Shown: positions 45,001-57,007 of the stretch, piece after piece
Position numbering within the stretch: the first letter of the stretch is position 1
Layout: every line of letters starts with the position of its first letter
DNA from: Thinopyrum elongatum
Taxonomy: Eukaryota; Streptophyta; Magnoliopsida; Poales; Poaceae
Assembly: GCA_011799875.1 (NCBI GenBank)
Contig: CM022301.1
Coordinates: forward strand, 320,682,929 to 320,746,928
DNA length: 64,000 bases
Reading direction: 5' to 3'
Program-made: the position numbers and the translations under genes
The notes under the pieces: generated by a model
Database searches by the model: none
What the model was told of the DNA's origin: nothing
The model's input: the letters and a program-made list of their open reading frames with translations, nothing else

Positions 45001-46190
45001 GGGGCCTCTGGCCCGATAGCACTAACCATCACGTGGGCATAGTATGGGCGTTCTGCGTCGTATACATCAGCCGAAGCTCTATTGACGTCAGCGAGGAGCG
45101 GCCCGCTTTGGATTGGACTGGGAACGCAACCGCGCTTGTATAAGGGGTTGCTAGGTCTGCTTCCGGAGCGTCCTCGCAACGTGCAGGTTTCCCAGGGCGA
45201 AGGCCCAAGACCCCTGGGGGCATAGGTTAGTCCGGCGTGCTGACCTCTCTTTAGGGCCTAGGTCGGGTTGCGGCGTTTTGCTTAGCCGAGGTCGGGCATG
45301 ACCCAGAAAAGTGTGTCTGGCCGGAGTTAAGCGAGCGTGGTGGGTAACTTGGTGCACCCCTGCAGGGAAGAAACAATCTATCGATAGCCTGTCTTACGGT
45401 AACGGACACTCGGAGTTGTATCCCGATCGGTACAACTAGAACTTGAGATGATAACTGGATAGTATGGCTCTGGGATTGCTTTCTCGCAGGGAGTCGAGGA
45501 AGAATCTCTGGCCGAGGTTGATGATACTACTACTACTTTACATTATGTTAATCTGCACTCTTCTAATGCTGCAAGACCGATGAAGATGATTGAAGATGCT
45601 AGTCTTCGATAGGACTAGGCTTTCCCCCTCTATTCTGGCATTTCTGCAGCCCAGTCCACATATACAGCCCCCTTTGAAAATGTTGCATATGTAGTGTAGA
45701 TCCTTGCTTGCTGAGTACTTCGGATGAGTACTCACGTTTGCTTTATTTTCTTTTTCTCCCCATATCCAATTGACGCCGCCAGATGACGGAGCCCGTGAGA
45801 TAGCAGCCCCCGTCGACGACTACGACTACTACTACTACCCTCCCGGCGAGTACTACTACGAGGAACCGACAGACGACCAGGAGTAGGATTTGGAGGATCC
45901 TAGGCAGGAGGCCTACGCCTTTCGATCATAGTCTTTTATTTTGCACTGCCTTCATAAAGGCTTAACCCTGTTTCTGTAATATATCTGTACCTAGATATCT
46001 GATGCTTCCGCTGACACTTGTATGCCATCGAGCTATGTATTCGAGCCCTCGAGGCCCTGGCTTGTAATATAAAGCTTGTATGAATTTATTTGTGTTTTAG
46101 AGTTGTGTTGTGATATCTTCAAGTGAGTCCTTAGGCTTGATTGTGTGCATTTGCGTGTATGGTTAGTGCACGATTAAGCCGGGGTCGTCA
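42005..46190 (+). repeat. 3' LTR of the chromovirus
   Basis: This 4186-base LTR is preceded by a purine-rich tract (agaggagaact, about 41,994-42,004) and ends GTCGTCA at 46190. It aligns with the 5' LTR over its whole length, including the four CGAGGGTGATTCCTC copies. Confidence 0.85.
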
Positions 46191-46368
46191 CGGTCCCCAG
46201 GAAGGGAGACTGAAAAGTCAAAGGGTAAGAAACCCTACCTGGCGATAATGACACAATGTGAGGAGGTATAGAAAAAAAAACGTAAATAATTTATCATGAC
46301 ACAAATAAGAATTTTTGCCACATCGTTGCACATAGTGTTAAAAGCAGTTCAAATGACATGTCGTCTAA
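46191..46368. other. Short host stretch between chromovirus and LINE
   Basis: 178 bases with an A-rich run near 46,271. No gene. It is the right flank of the chromovirus and the left flank of the LINE insertion. Confidence 0.4.
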
Positions 46369-46958
46369 ACCTCTCCAGGTTAATCTTTTCTTTTTTAAAT
46401 TCAATCCCCTAGTTTATTCATTCATAAGGATAGTGGCATCGTTTACGACCAACAAAATGATGTCCTCTCGGACAGAGTCCATCCAGAGACTAGGAGGGGA
46501 AAATCTAGCAATTCTCGCAAGTTCATGGGATGCCTGATTACTCTCACGAATACAATGTTCATATATAACATGAGTAAAATCTAGTGACATAAAATAACAA
46601 TCGTCGAAGATGGCACTCACAACGGAAGAACAATTCCCATCTTGCAATGCAGTCACAACCTCCATGCTATCTGAATTGATCTCTAGTTTGTTGCAGCCAA
46701 CCGTTCGGGTAAGGTTCATCCTGAATCTCATAGCAACTAGTAGAATGCCTGTGCGTTGCTACGGGCTATAATGCATATATAAATAAATTAAATAAATAAT
46801 TAGGGTTGTCTTCAAGGTCGAAGCTCATTTCTCCCTCATACATTCGGGCGTGTTCCGACATTAGACGAGTGCCCAGTAGGCTCCCTAGAATTCAACCGTC
46901 TGGATAGTCCAGGCTCCCCAAATCCATATCATATATGGGGGAGAAATATGGATGTCTG

Positions 46959-48685
46959 TGTTGGGGAACGTAGTAATTTCAAAAAATTTCCTACGCACAC
47001 ACAGGATCATGATGATGCATAGCAACGAGAGGAGAGAGTGTGTCCACGTACCCTCGTAGACCGAAAGCGGAAGAGTTAGCACAACGCGGTTGATGTAGTC
47101 GTACGTCTTCACGATCCGACCGATCCAAGTACTGAACGCACGGCACCTCCGAGTTCAGCACACGTTCAACTCGATGACGTCCCGTGAGCTCCGATCCAGC
47201 AAAGCTTCACAGGAGAGTTTCGTCAGCACGACGGCGTGGTGACGGTGATGATGATGCTACCGACGCAGGGCTTCGCCTAAGCACCGCTACGATATGATCG
47301 AGGTGGATTATGGTGGAGGGGGGCACTGCACACGGCTAAGAGATCAATGGTCAATTGTTGTGTCTATGGGGTGCCCCCTGGCCACGTATATAAAGGATGG
47401 AGGGAGGAGGAGGCTGGCCCTCACAGGGCGCGCCCAAGGTGTGGAGTCCTACTAGGACTCCCTAGTCCTAGTAGGATTCCACCTCCCACATGGAATATGA
47501 AAAGGGGAAAGGAGAAGGAGAAGGAAGGAAGGGGGCGCCCCCTTTCCCTAGTCCAATTCGGACCAGTCCATGGGGAAGGGGCGCAGCCACCCTTGAGGCC
47601 TTTCTCTCCTTTCCCGTATGGCCCATTAAGGCCCAATACGAATTCCCGTAACTCTCCGGTACTCCGAAAAATACCCGAATCACTCGGAACCTTTCCGATG
47701 TCCGAATATAGCCTTCCAATATATCGATCTTTACCTCTCGACCATTTCGAGACTCCTCGTCATGTTCCCGATCTCATCCGGGACTCCGAACAAACTTCGG
47801 TCATCAAATCACATAAACTCATAATACCGATCGTCACCGAACTTTAAGCGTGCGGACCCTACGGGTTCGAGAACTATGTAGACATGACCGAGACACGTCT
47901 CCGGTCAATAACCAATAGCGGAACCTGGATGCTCATATTGGCTCCCACATATTCTACAAAGATCTTTATCGGTCAAACCGCATAACAACATACGTTGTTC
48001 CCTTTGTCATCGGTATGTTACTTGCCCGAGATTCGATCGTCGGTATCTCAATACCTAGTTCAATCTCGTTACCGGCAAGTCTCTTTACTTGTTCCGTAAT
48101 ACATCATCCCGCAACTAACTCATTAGTTACAATGCTTGCAAGGCTTATAGTGATGTGCATTACCGAGTGGGCCCAGAGATACCTCTCCGACAATCGGAGT
48201 GACAAATCCTAATCTCGAAATACGCCAACTCAACAAGTACGTTCGGAGACACCTGTAGAGCCCCTTTATAATCACCCAGTTACGTTGTGACGTTTGGTAG
48301 CACACAAAGTGTTCCTCCGGTAAACGGGAGTTGCATAATCTCATAGTCATAGGAACATGTATAAGTCATGAAGAAAGCAATAGCAACATACTAAACGATC
48401 AAGTGCTAAGCTAACGGAATGGGTCAAGTCAATCACATCATTCTCCTAATGATGTGATCCCGTTAATCAAATGACAACTCATGTCTATGGTTAGGAAACA
48501 TAACCATCTTTGATTAACGAGCTAGTCAAGTAGAGGCATACTAGTGACACTCTATTTTGTCTATGTATTCACACATGTATCAAGCTTCCGGTTAATACAA
48601 TTCTAGCATGAATAATAAACATTTATCATGACATAAGGAAATAAAATAATAACTTTATTATTGCCTCTAGAGCATATTTCCTTCA
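46959..48685 (-). mobile_element. Solo LTR of the WIS/Angela/BARE copia group, duplication GTCTG
   Basis: The LTR of 1727 bases starts TGAAGGAAATATGCTC on the minus strand and ends CGTTCCCCAACA, as in WIS/Angela/BARE LTRs. GTCTG flanks it perfectly at 46954-46958 and 48686-48690. A TATA-like box lies near 47,387-47,394. No internal sequence remains, so it is a solo LTR. Confidence 0.9.
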
Positions 48686-49429
48686 GTCTGGACTATTCTT
48701 CATGTTATTTCCAACATGCAGACCCAACAGCAAAAACCCCACGCCACGGCCCACCCTTCCCTTTTTTTCCTATCGGACCCTCCATTTCCTACTCGAGTTT
48801 TCGTCATACTGGGACATTTCTCACTTGAGCCCTCACCTTTAGAACCAGATGATGCTCACCTCACCTTCGTTGTGCGTTGCAACATGTATGAAACTTTTTA
48901 TATTTACAATATAATAGAGCGTGTAGAGCTAACATATACTATTAACACAAAACAACAAATAACTATAGAGATAATTCTCAAAGGTTCATTCAACTTTCCA
49001 AATTAAGACTGACTTGTAAAGCGAGTGGCAACCTGAACATATTCCTCGTCTCCAATAAGCTCCACCTCTAGCCTACACAACATTCATTGCTAGAAGTACT
49101 TATCGTTCTTCTCTTCCTCGTCCTTCCCTACATCTTTCATTCGTAGACTCTTCGTCAATCTTCGTTGCCGCCAACCAGCACCACGTCAACATCAGTGTGT
49201 TCGTCAGTGATGTCTCATCTTCTTCTTCCTCCTTCCGCGCTAGTTTTAGTTCTCGATCCTACTTTTTTTATAGAATACTCTTCCTTTCTTTTTTTGCTTT
49301 ATTTTCTGCAACATTCTTTTCTTCTCCAACACAATGGATCATTTGGCCGCTTTAATTCTTTTCCCTTCTTATTCTTGGAACACTCTTTCTTTCGACTATA
49401 GAATGAACCACCTGGCCACTGTAGTGTCT

Positions 49430-50910
49430 TGTTGTCCTCGCCCGCGAAAGTTTCAGCAACCGTCAGCGTGTAGATATACTACAGAGCATGGTCGTCATGC
49501 ATCTTGGTGAACGCTTGGTTGCCCATGTCGCGAGCGCATATGGTGGCCGTTGTCTATGGTGCTCGCGATGCTGAGAGCCTGTTGACCGTCCTTGTCCATG
49601 AGTGATTTCAAAATGATTCAGCGTGATTAACTGTCTACCTAACTCTATGCATGCCTAATTAACTGCCAATTAAATCAATTAATTATCTGGCTAATTGGAA
49701 AAAAATACCTACTTCGAATTTCTTGATATTTGAATGGTACACTTGATTTGAGAATATATCCTGGCTGGCTATCTGTATGGCTGACAAGAAATATAATATG
49801 ATCGCGTCCACAAACACATGTGCGTGGCGGTCCGATGACCCGCCTTCCTCCACGGCCGTCCTCGACGCCATGCTCCCGCCATGGCATTCTCGAGCATTGC
49901 ATCGGCGTCATGCCCGAACACGGCGTCCTCCATGGTGCCGCGCACGGCGTCCCTCCGCAAGGGCGCGCGGATGTGTACGCCCATAAGAAAAAAAAATTAT
50001 TTTGTTAGGAAACTTGTGATTGTCAATTAATAATAGAGCCAATGTTAATAATAAATGGCATAATGCGGTATTAGCCATTAGTTATTGAGGAATATCTGAT
50101 TTTTTTTAAAGGTTATTGAGAAAAATATTTTGTCTCTCTTTTAGGGAGGTGATATCAGATGTATGGTATGATTTCTGAATCCTTATTTATCTATTATTTC
50201 TAACTCAACACCTACCAAAGTAAGCACAAAACCGTATCTCCCCCTTTAATGGGATTTGGATTTTTAATGTGAGAGAGAAAATTAGTGGCAAGGGGTGATG
50301 AGAGGTGAGGCGTAAAAAATAAGACAAAAATAAACCCGTGATGAGAAGCTACCAACTACCCCTTTAGGAGTAGAGATTCCTATTTCTAATTATCTACTGG
50401 CTTAATTAACTATCAGTGTAATTAATTAATTTCATTAATAACTTAGTATTCAAATTGATTTCATGCTAAAAAAATCCTATTTAAATGGACTTAATTAATT
50501 GCATAAATAATTAACAATCTGGTAATTAATCACATTAATGGCTTGATTATTATTTTGGCATTCGTTTCCAAACTATTTTCACCGTCGTCCTCGAAGGGGC
50601 GGTCAAAACCTTTTATCGTGAGTGCTTGGTTGTCCTTGAGCGCCTGTTGACCTCACCTACAAAATGTTTGGCAACTGTGAGCGTATGGACGTCCTACAGA
50701 GCATGGTCATCATCCATCTTACCAACCGCTTGGTCGCCCACATCGATAGCGCGTGGTGGCCGTTGTCCATATTCGAAAGCACTGGTCGGTGATGTCGCTG
50801 AAAGCCACTGACAGTCGATGAGAGCCTGCTGGCCATCTTTACCAGCGAGCGCTTTCAAATTGTTGGACACGCTTAACTGTCTACCTAGTTAATTAATTAC
50901 AGGATAAATT
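49430..50910. repeat. Internal duplication within the Helitron
   Basis: The segment at about 49,440-49,650 and that at about 50,640-50,900 are diverged copies of one sequence. Shared blocks include ctacagagcatggtc, tggtggccgttgtc and ttaactgtctaccta. The rest of the Helitron body is AT-rich, with repeated ttaattaattaa words. Short frames here show no domain. Confidence 0.6.
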
Positions 50911-51135
50911 AACTGCATGCCTAATTATCAGAAGGCCGAATTAATTACCTCCCTAATTAATTAATTTCCTGCCAAATTGAAATACAATTCTACTTCCAAT
51001 TATCAACAGGGCTAATTAAATGTATGTTTAATGAATTAATTGCATTAATGGCTCGGTTTTAAAATTGATTCCGTGTGAAAATCCTTATTTAAATGAACCA
51101 AATTACTTGCACCCATAATTAGCAATCAAGTAATT

Positions 51136-51374
51136 AATTGCATTAATGGTTTATTTGTTAATTGATTCGGCACTTGGTTTCTAAACTATTTTCGCATTAA
51201 TGACTATGTGCGAACCAACCAAATGACGTACGGACTCCTTCATTAGAAGTAAAGATTGCGTTAATGGTTTGATTTGTTAATTGATTCGGCACTCGGTTTC
51301 CAAACTATTTTCGCATTAATGACTACGTGCGAACAAACCAAACGACGTACGGACTTCTCCATTAGAAGCAGAGA
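51136..51374 (-). repeat. Tandem duplicate of the Helitron 5' terminus
   Basis: About 90-110 bases ending at 51374 recur ending at 51255, 119 bases away. Both end in an A|TC junction (TCTCTGCTTCTAATGGAG and TCTTTACTTCTAATGAAG on the minus strand), followed by GTCCGTACGTC. Confidence 0.75.
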
Positions 51375-52414
51375 TAGCTTCAACAGTAAACGCATCATAA
51401 CAAATATACATCTTCTCATTGGTTGCGGCAATGAATTTCCCATTATGATCACGCAGTACAACTCCAACGGTGCCCTCAAGCGAGTCAGCGTCAAAACCAA
51501 CATCCACGTTGAGTTGAACATACCCACTTCGCGGTTTTGTCCAGCCTCCCGTACGCACTCTAGCCTCCTGTGCACAAGCAAGGACAAAGTTTGCAGCAAA
51601 GGCTATCACCGCCATATTAATTTGATCTACATCTTGTACTTCTTCACCATGAGTTACCTTTCTATGCTCCCACCACAAATACCAAGAGGTTGTCGCAATT
51701 GTTTCTCTAAACTTTGGCAGCCCAAAAACTACGATGTCTTGATCTGACAAACTCAGTAGATACTCCAACATGACCTCTTGACCCCGGTCAATAAGGATAA
51801 CCTCCTTGATCACTTCAGAAACTCCTACCAATTACCACACTTCAATAGCAATTCGACATTCAAATGAAAGGTGCCGGACATTGTCAGCATCTAGGTTACA
51901 AGCTGGGCAGTGTGTTTGATTTTGATGTGTATGTGCGCAAGAATGACACGACAAGGAATTGCACTGTGCAAGGCCCTCCAAATAAAACATAATAATTTTT
52001 GAAGGACATCGAAGGCTCCACACTGAGTCCCATGTACCTATGGGGGTTGATGAGCCTGCGGTTAATTGCATTTTTTTGGCCATACCGGTAGTCCCATTCC
52101 ACGTGATAAGCCGATCGAACAGAGAAAATACCAGTCTTTGTCATGCTCCATGCCACGATATTTGTCATTTCATGGATAGGTAGGGTAATAGCTAAGATCC
52201 TTGGAGCATCAACGTGCCAAAAGGTTTTATTTACTAGCTCTTCATCCCAGTCTCCTGATACAGGATCAATATCAGGTCATGAACCCGAGAAAATAGTTGA
52301 TTACCCCTATTGGTTATTGCCGTTCTAGAGGGAGATTGTGGGATCCAGGCATCTTCCCAAATTTTAATATATTTTCACCGTTACCAACTCCCCAAGTGTG
52401 ACCTCTCCAGGTTA

Positions 52415-53459
52415 CTCTTTGGAGAATTAATCTCTTTTTTGTCTTCAAAAGGTTATTGTCTTATTGGGTCATCTCAAAAGCTTATTGGGCCAAAGGGGTA
52501 AATCCCATTGTGACCATTTCTATTGTTCGGTGAAGAGGTACCGGCTTTCATGTTTGTGACTGCAATCAATGGAACATGGGCCAACCTAGTAACATTTTCT
52601 ATGTTGTTTACTTCAGTTTGCATTTGCTAAAAAAACTTTGTTTCCACCTATCCTTTCCTTTCTTTGTTTTTCCTTTTTTGGGTGAAATGCATGACTATTT
52701 TTTAGATGTATGAACACCTTTTTTAACATGTGAATATTTCTTTTCAAAACACGAACATCTATCTTCAGACACAAGAATATTTTTTTAGAAAAATATGAAG
52801 TTTTCTTGGAGTACATGAACATTTATTGTGATATGTGTGATTTTTTTTCTTGCAATATATGATTGTTTTTCACATATAAGATTAGAAAAACACCAAGACT
52901 TATTTGAAATATTTGACCATTTTCCTCTTCATTTTTGAAACACGTGCATATTTTTCTCTCACGGACACTGAATCTGTTACATAGAGGTGAACATTTCTTT
53001 TTTTACAACACATTATCATTTACTTAGTGTTAAACTGCTTTATACAAAATTACTGATACTAAATATATTTTAAAAGATTCTATAGAAAAAGAAAAATAAC
53101 ACTATCTATTAAAGGGACACAAACCATGTATAAAGCTTCATGCGATGCAGGCTTATGGGCCTATTGCTCGCAAGAGGTCACATTTACGAATTGCCAGGCT
53201 AGACTGACCGGAAAAAAAATACGCTACTACAAAAATGACTGTGAAAAAAAAAAGCGGAATGAAAATCGTTTGAATGATTTACAGTAAAGAGTACTTTATT
53301 TAACAGTCGTAGTTTTCATTACAATTAAGTTAAATTTGCTAGAAACATATCGTCAACATCCTTATACATATCCTATCATTTCATTTGACCGGCAAAAACC
53401 AAACTCATACGGGCCAAATACAAACGACGTGCTAGTAGTAGATCACAGCATCACACACC
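52415..53459. other. AT-rich spacer between LINE and GEX1 3' end
   Basis: It has repeated words such as acatgaacat and ttttttaga, but no repeat boundaries, domain-bearing frame or clear element. The last part leads into the GEX1 3' untranslated region. Confidence 0.4.
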
Positions 53460-53545
53460 CAAGCTAAGAACTGCCGCAAACTCTCTTCTCGTAAATAAAA
53501 CCACAAACCCCGCATTTCCACGGGGAGCAAAAACGTTCGTCTCCA

Positions 53546-55772
53546 TCACTGCTTGATCCGCCGCCGCAGGTTGTACCTCCGACTACCCGACGTGGTGATG
53601 GAGTTCTCGGCGACCTCTTCCGGCAGGGCGCCGTACCTCCGGCGAGTTTGCTCCGGCAAGGCGTAGTTAGGGTCGGCTGTGCTGTCCGCCTCATCCGTCA
53701 GCTCGTCGAAGACCCACGAGTAATTCCTCAGGCTCTCGTCGCTCTCCGAGCCGTACGAGAGCATCCTGTCGCCTGCGTTCTCCTCCAGTGTCCGGACCTT
53801 CTCTACCAGCGTCTGGAGCAGCCGGTGATTCAGAACTTCGTAGTCCCTGAAATATAACGTTTCAACAAAGTTAATTAAGTTCAACCATCTTTTTGTAAGT
53901 GCGCAATCTGGGAGTTCATGGTTTCTTACTCACCTGAACGTGAATATGGAATGCAATATCTGAATAGTGGCGGCAGCCAGGAACAACAACCTGACCAAGA
54001 ACACCTTGGACAGGACCCAGAACTGGTTGTCGAAGTTGCCGGCTGCGATCTTGATCAGACCCATCTCTAGCAGGAGCGTGATGCACAAACCTGCCGAAAC
54101 GGACATTAGAAAATCAAACAAGATGCAGTGACATGGATGCAATGGGTTGCGGCAACTAGTATAGATCTGAAGGAAATGATCTTACCGAAGTAAAGTTGGC
54201 CTCTGATGCTGAAAGTCTGCTTGGCGCTGGTGAGCATGTAGATGAGGAAGACGATGCAGCAATAGAAGAAGAAGGCCTTGATGAAGCGGGACTCGGCCAA
54301 AATGGCGTTGTGAAGGATGTAGAGCTTGTCCAGCGCCGCGAAGATATTGGCCTGCTTCGCTCTGAACTCTTCCTACAGGCTCAAAACAGTTCGGTTAGCA
54401 TACGGGTGCGAGTTAGAAGATTTTATCACGTGATGAAAATAATTTTAGTTGAGAAAATACTAAACCTAGTACCTGAGCTGCTAGTATGGAGTGTGAATTC
54501 AGAATGAGATGATCATGAGCCTGCCGGATCTGCTCCTGCTTGGACAGCAACTCTTCCTGCTGACGCTGCCCAAACTGTGCAAACTTCTCCAGAGTTTCCC
54601 TGCAATTGTTCAGATAAAAATCAGCATCTCTTTGAGTCCCACACACATAAAAGAGAACGTTTGCAAATTCAGTGTAGTTGACACGACAAAACGCATTACC
54701 TGCTTTCCTCCAGAGCCTGGGACTGAAAGGTGTAGAGGCTAGTCAATCCATCCATGGCCTTGTTCTGCCCATCCAAGAGCTGCATCTGATTCTCCAGCGA
54801 TTTGCCCGCCACACTCCCAATCTCATCCGCGGTGCCCTGCAGAACCAGCATCTTGGAAGACATCAAGTCGCCGACAGTTCCAATCTCCTTCTGAATGCCC
54901 ACGGCCTCCTCCGTGAGCTTCCCCATCCCGTCCCCCAGCTTATCGTACGACTCCTGGATGCGCTCCATGCCGGCCTCGATCTTCTTCCTCATCTCGGCCT
55001 GCCCTTCCTTGAGCTCCGCCTGAGAGGCGGCGATCTCCTTGGACTGATCGGAGATCGTCCTGGAGTGCGCCAGCACGTCGTCGATCTGCGCGCCGACGCC
55101 CTTGGACGTCTCCGCGAGGCGGTCCGCCTGCGCCTCCATGGACGACAGCGCGTCCCGCACCTTCCCGGACTCCTTGATGATCTCCTCCGACCTCGCCTCG
55201 ATCACCTCCAGCTTCTCCTCCGCCGACTTGGAGGACCGCGTCAGGTCGTTCACCAGCCGCTCCGTGCTGTGCTTGAAGGCCTCCGCCTGCAGCTGGTGGC
55301 ACAGCGTGTTGGTCTCCAGGAAGAACTCGAGGAACACCTTGCTCTCGGAGTCGCCGAGCTTCTTGCGGCAGTGCACCATCTTGGAGCCGGCGGCGCAGGA
55401 CGGGAAGGCCGGGCGGCCCGAGTCCTCCTGGTAGCAGCTGCTGAGGTGCCACGCGAGGCGGGCCTGCCGCTCCTTGTCGGCCATGATCTCGCCGCAGCTG
55501 GCGAAGAGGTTCCGGTACGCCTCCTGCCAGCAGTTCTTGGGCCCCGCGAGCTTGTTCCGCGCGTTCTCCAGCAGCTTCACCCCTCGCGGGTTGTTGGTGA
55601 CGTCCATGGAGAAGTCGGCCACCGCGCCGTCGAGCTCCATCATCGGGGCCCTGTTACCGGCCGCCGAGGACGACGAAGACGAGAAAATGTTCCATGAGAG
55701 GCCGCTGCCCCGCCGAGGGCACAGCCACAAGCAGGCCAAAATCAACAGGACAAACGATGCATTCTTCCTCAT
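53546..55772 (-). CDS. GEX1: GEX1 (gamete expressed protein 1), nuclear-fusion membrane protein, five exons
   Basis: Exons (minus strand) are 55772-54700, 54599-54473, 54372-54186, 54090-53934 and 53846-53546. All introns are GT-AG, 87-100 bases, and the total is 1845 bases or 614 aa, close to Arabidopsis GEX1. Residues 1-24 form a signal peptide (MRKNASFVLLILACLWLC). A cysteine-rich domain has C81, C93, C113, C126, C135 and C158 (CWQEAYRNLFASC; CYQEDSGRPAFPSC). A long coiled coil covers about 180-400. Three membrane segments lie near 431-449, 460-479 and 490-510, and a basic tail ends RRYNLRRRIKQ. This order is that of the Kar5/Brambleberry/GEX1 family, which acts at the nuclear envelope/ER in karyogamy. 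In Arabidopsis GEX1 is needed in gametophytes, for nuclear fusion and in early embryos. No lesion is seen; it is the only supported host gene here. Confidence 0.9.
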
Positions 55773-55899
55773 GGCGCTGGCCGGTCAATTAGGCACCGGA
55801 AAAAAGAGTGATCTTGGTGGAGAGTTGAATCAGAGGTCAATTGCAGTGCAAATCTTCCCTGCCAAGGACAAGGATGGTCAAGAAAGCAAGAATTAAAAC

Positions 55900-57000
55900 G
55901 TATTCACTGGATGCAGATTGTTATCATGCTCGTATCATAATTCATAGTATTAAACTCTGAAATTCTTGATTAATTACCAAATTAAAGTGGCAAGATCGAA
56001 ATCTAAGTTCTTGATGCCAATTACTCGATCACGCACAGTAAAACCCAACTACTATCAAAACCCAATTCGGTCAGTTCCAGCCTAACGCAACCATGCAAAT
56101 TTCCCGCTGCAAGAAAGGGGGTGTATCAAAACGATCTTCTCCCCAGCAGAGAAGAAGAAGAGAGCAACGGGCTGTTGCAGATGGGTGCCCTGCCGTGTGA
56201 AAGGGGCGCCGGATAAATATAGTGCCCCGCGTTTCTTCGCCGGCAAGGCAGAGGTCAGATCCGATCGGAGATTTACATGGGAAAAAAATATTAAGTCGGT
56301 TTGGGACTTTTGACACCACGGATGAAAGGGACCCGCGCACTCGCACACATGCACTGAACTGGCCAAGATTTCACAGGAGCAATGGCGGTTTCCTGTGGTT
56401 ACCCTGGGCACTACTGGGATGTTGATGGGAATGCCAAAATAGAAGAGAGTTCAGAGATCTCTTGCCATGCTATGTTCCGTTCCCGGCAAGGAAGCTCTGT
56501 TAATTACAGTAACCACCAGTTGGATCCCCAACTAACTAGTGTTAAGACGGCGCCATTGTAGGTCGGTGCCACTGTCTTACGCCACAAGATTCAGAGAGGG
56601 CAGGAACAGCCCGGCCGGGCCCGCCATGTCAGAGAGAAGCAATTCCCTTTCTCCTACGTTGGACGTACGCGGCATTGTGTTGAGTGCTGAGCACCGACTG
56701 ACATGAGTTGAGCGCTGAATTTGTGCCATCTTCCCTCCCAAACATATGGTTCTAACACTATCCTACAGAAAATGAAGCTTTTGAATGCATGAAACACTAC
56801 GATCTACTTAATTCATCTAAGCAAACACCACGGCCTACGGCGCGGTTCATGAGTCGCATCGCGCGCTGCCATGCACCGGTGAGCAAGCAGAGCAAATTAG
56901 AAAGAAACTTGGTCCCAAAACCAAAATTGGGAAGAGACGAGGCACCATTTCACTTGGGAAAGAGAAGAAGAGACAACTGGTGAGGAGAATGATCTGCGGG
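55900..57000. other. GEX1 upstream region
   Basis: Ordinary composition with no repeat boundary recognised. It contains either the proximal promoter or the proposed 5'-UTR intron of GEX1. Confidence 0.4.
56211..56221 (-). promoter_or_regulatory. Candidate TATA box for GEX1, proximal
   Basis: The minus strand reads CTATATTTATCC about 440 bases upstream of the ATG. It is followed by a pyrimidine-rich leader (CTCTCTTCTTCTTCTCTG, near 56,160-56,140), which would give an unspliced or short 5' untranslated region. Confidence 0.4.
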
Positions 57001-57007
57001 AACTCAC

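Larger units (their letters stand above)
31986..46190 (+). mobile_element. Complete Tekay/Del-like chromovirus with 4.2-kb LTRs and an extra ORF
   Basis: LTRs are at 31986-36155 and 42005-46190. The order on the plus strand is LTR, initiator-Met primer site (36162-36173), extra ORF (36550-37320), gag (37565), pol with a chromodomain-like end (to 41969), purine tract, LTR. The LTRs are very similar; I count about 7 differences over the first 430 bases, fewer than in Tat element B. The right LTR carries about 20 extra bases near 42,470. GTCCC directly precedes the left LTR (31981-31985) and occurs at 46193-46197, two bases after the right LTR, so the target duplication is suggestive but not clean. 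Pol has several stops and one frameshift. Confidence 0.88.
46737..51374 (-). mobile_element. Non-autonomous Helitron, 4638 bp
   Basis: On the minus strand the element starts TCTCTGCTTCTAATGGAG at 51374 after a host A, and ends ...TTCTACTAG at 46737 before a host T. That is the A/T insertion rule with TC start and CTAG end. A GC hairpin (GCCCGT...ACAGGC) lies about 10 bases before the CTAG end. Removing it restores the LINE frame with no duplicated base, as expected of Helitrons. No Rep/helicase gene is present. A solo WIS/Angela LTR (46959-48685) is inserted near its 3' end, so the Helitron proper is about 2.9 kb. Confidence 0.85.
46414..51831 (-). pseudogene. LINE C-terminal RNase H-like domain, interrupted
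   Basis: The N-terminal part (51831-51375) includes SGYVQLNVDVGFD and GTVGVVLRDHNGKF. The C-terminal part (46736-46414) includes KLEINSDSMEVV and RESNQASHELARIA. Together they form the RVT_3 type RNase H-like fold found at the ends of many plant LINE ORF2 proteins. The two parts are in the same frame when the segment 46737-51374 is left out, so this frame was open when the Helitron inserted. Upstream frames (52168-51832) carry shifts. Confidence 0.8.
46383..52400 (-). mobile_element. 5'-truncated LINE with 14-bp target duplication, split by a Helitron
   Basis: ACCTCTCCAGGTTA occurs at 46369-46382 and 52401-52414, flanking a minus-strand LINE 3' end. From 52,400 the order is the end of the reverse transcriptase linker, a zinc-binding RT-associated domain (52,170-51,830, two frames) and an RNase H-like domain (51,831-51,375 continuing at 46,736-46,414). 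The adenine-rich 3' tail is at 46,383-46,400. Without the Helitron the LINE copy is about 1,380 bases. Target-primed reverse transcription explains both the 5' truncation and the duplication. Confidence 0.85.

Noticed and set aside
54678..55697. 339-residue plus-strand frame over GEX1 exon 1
   Set aside because: Leucine/histidine/arginine-rich shadow of the coiled-coil exon. The minus-strand gene has signal peptide, conserved cysteines and consistent splicing.
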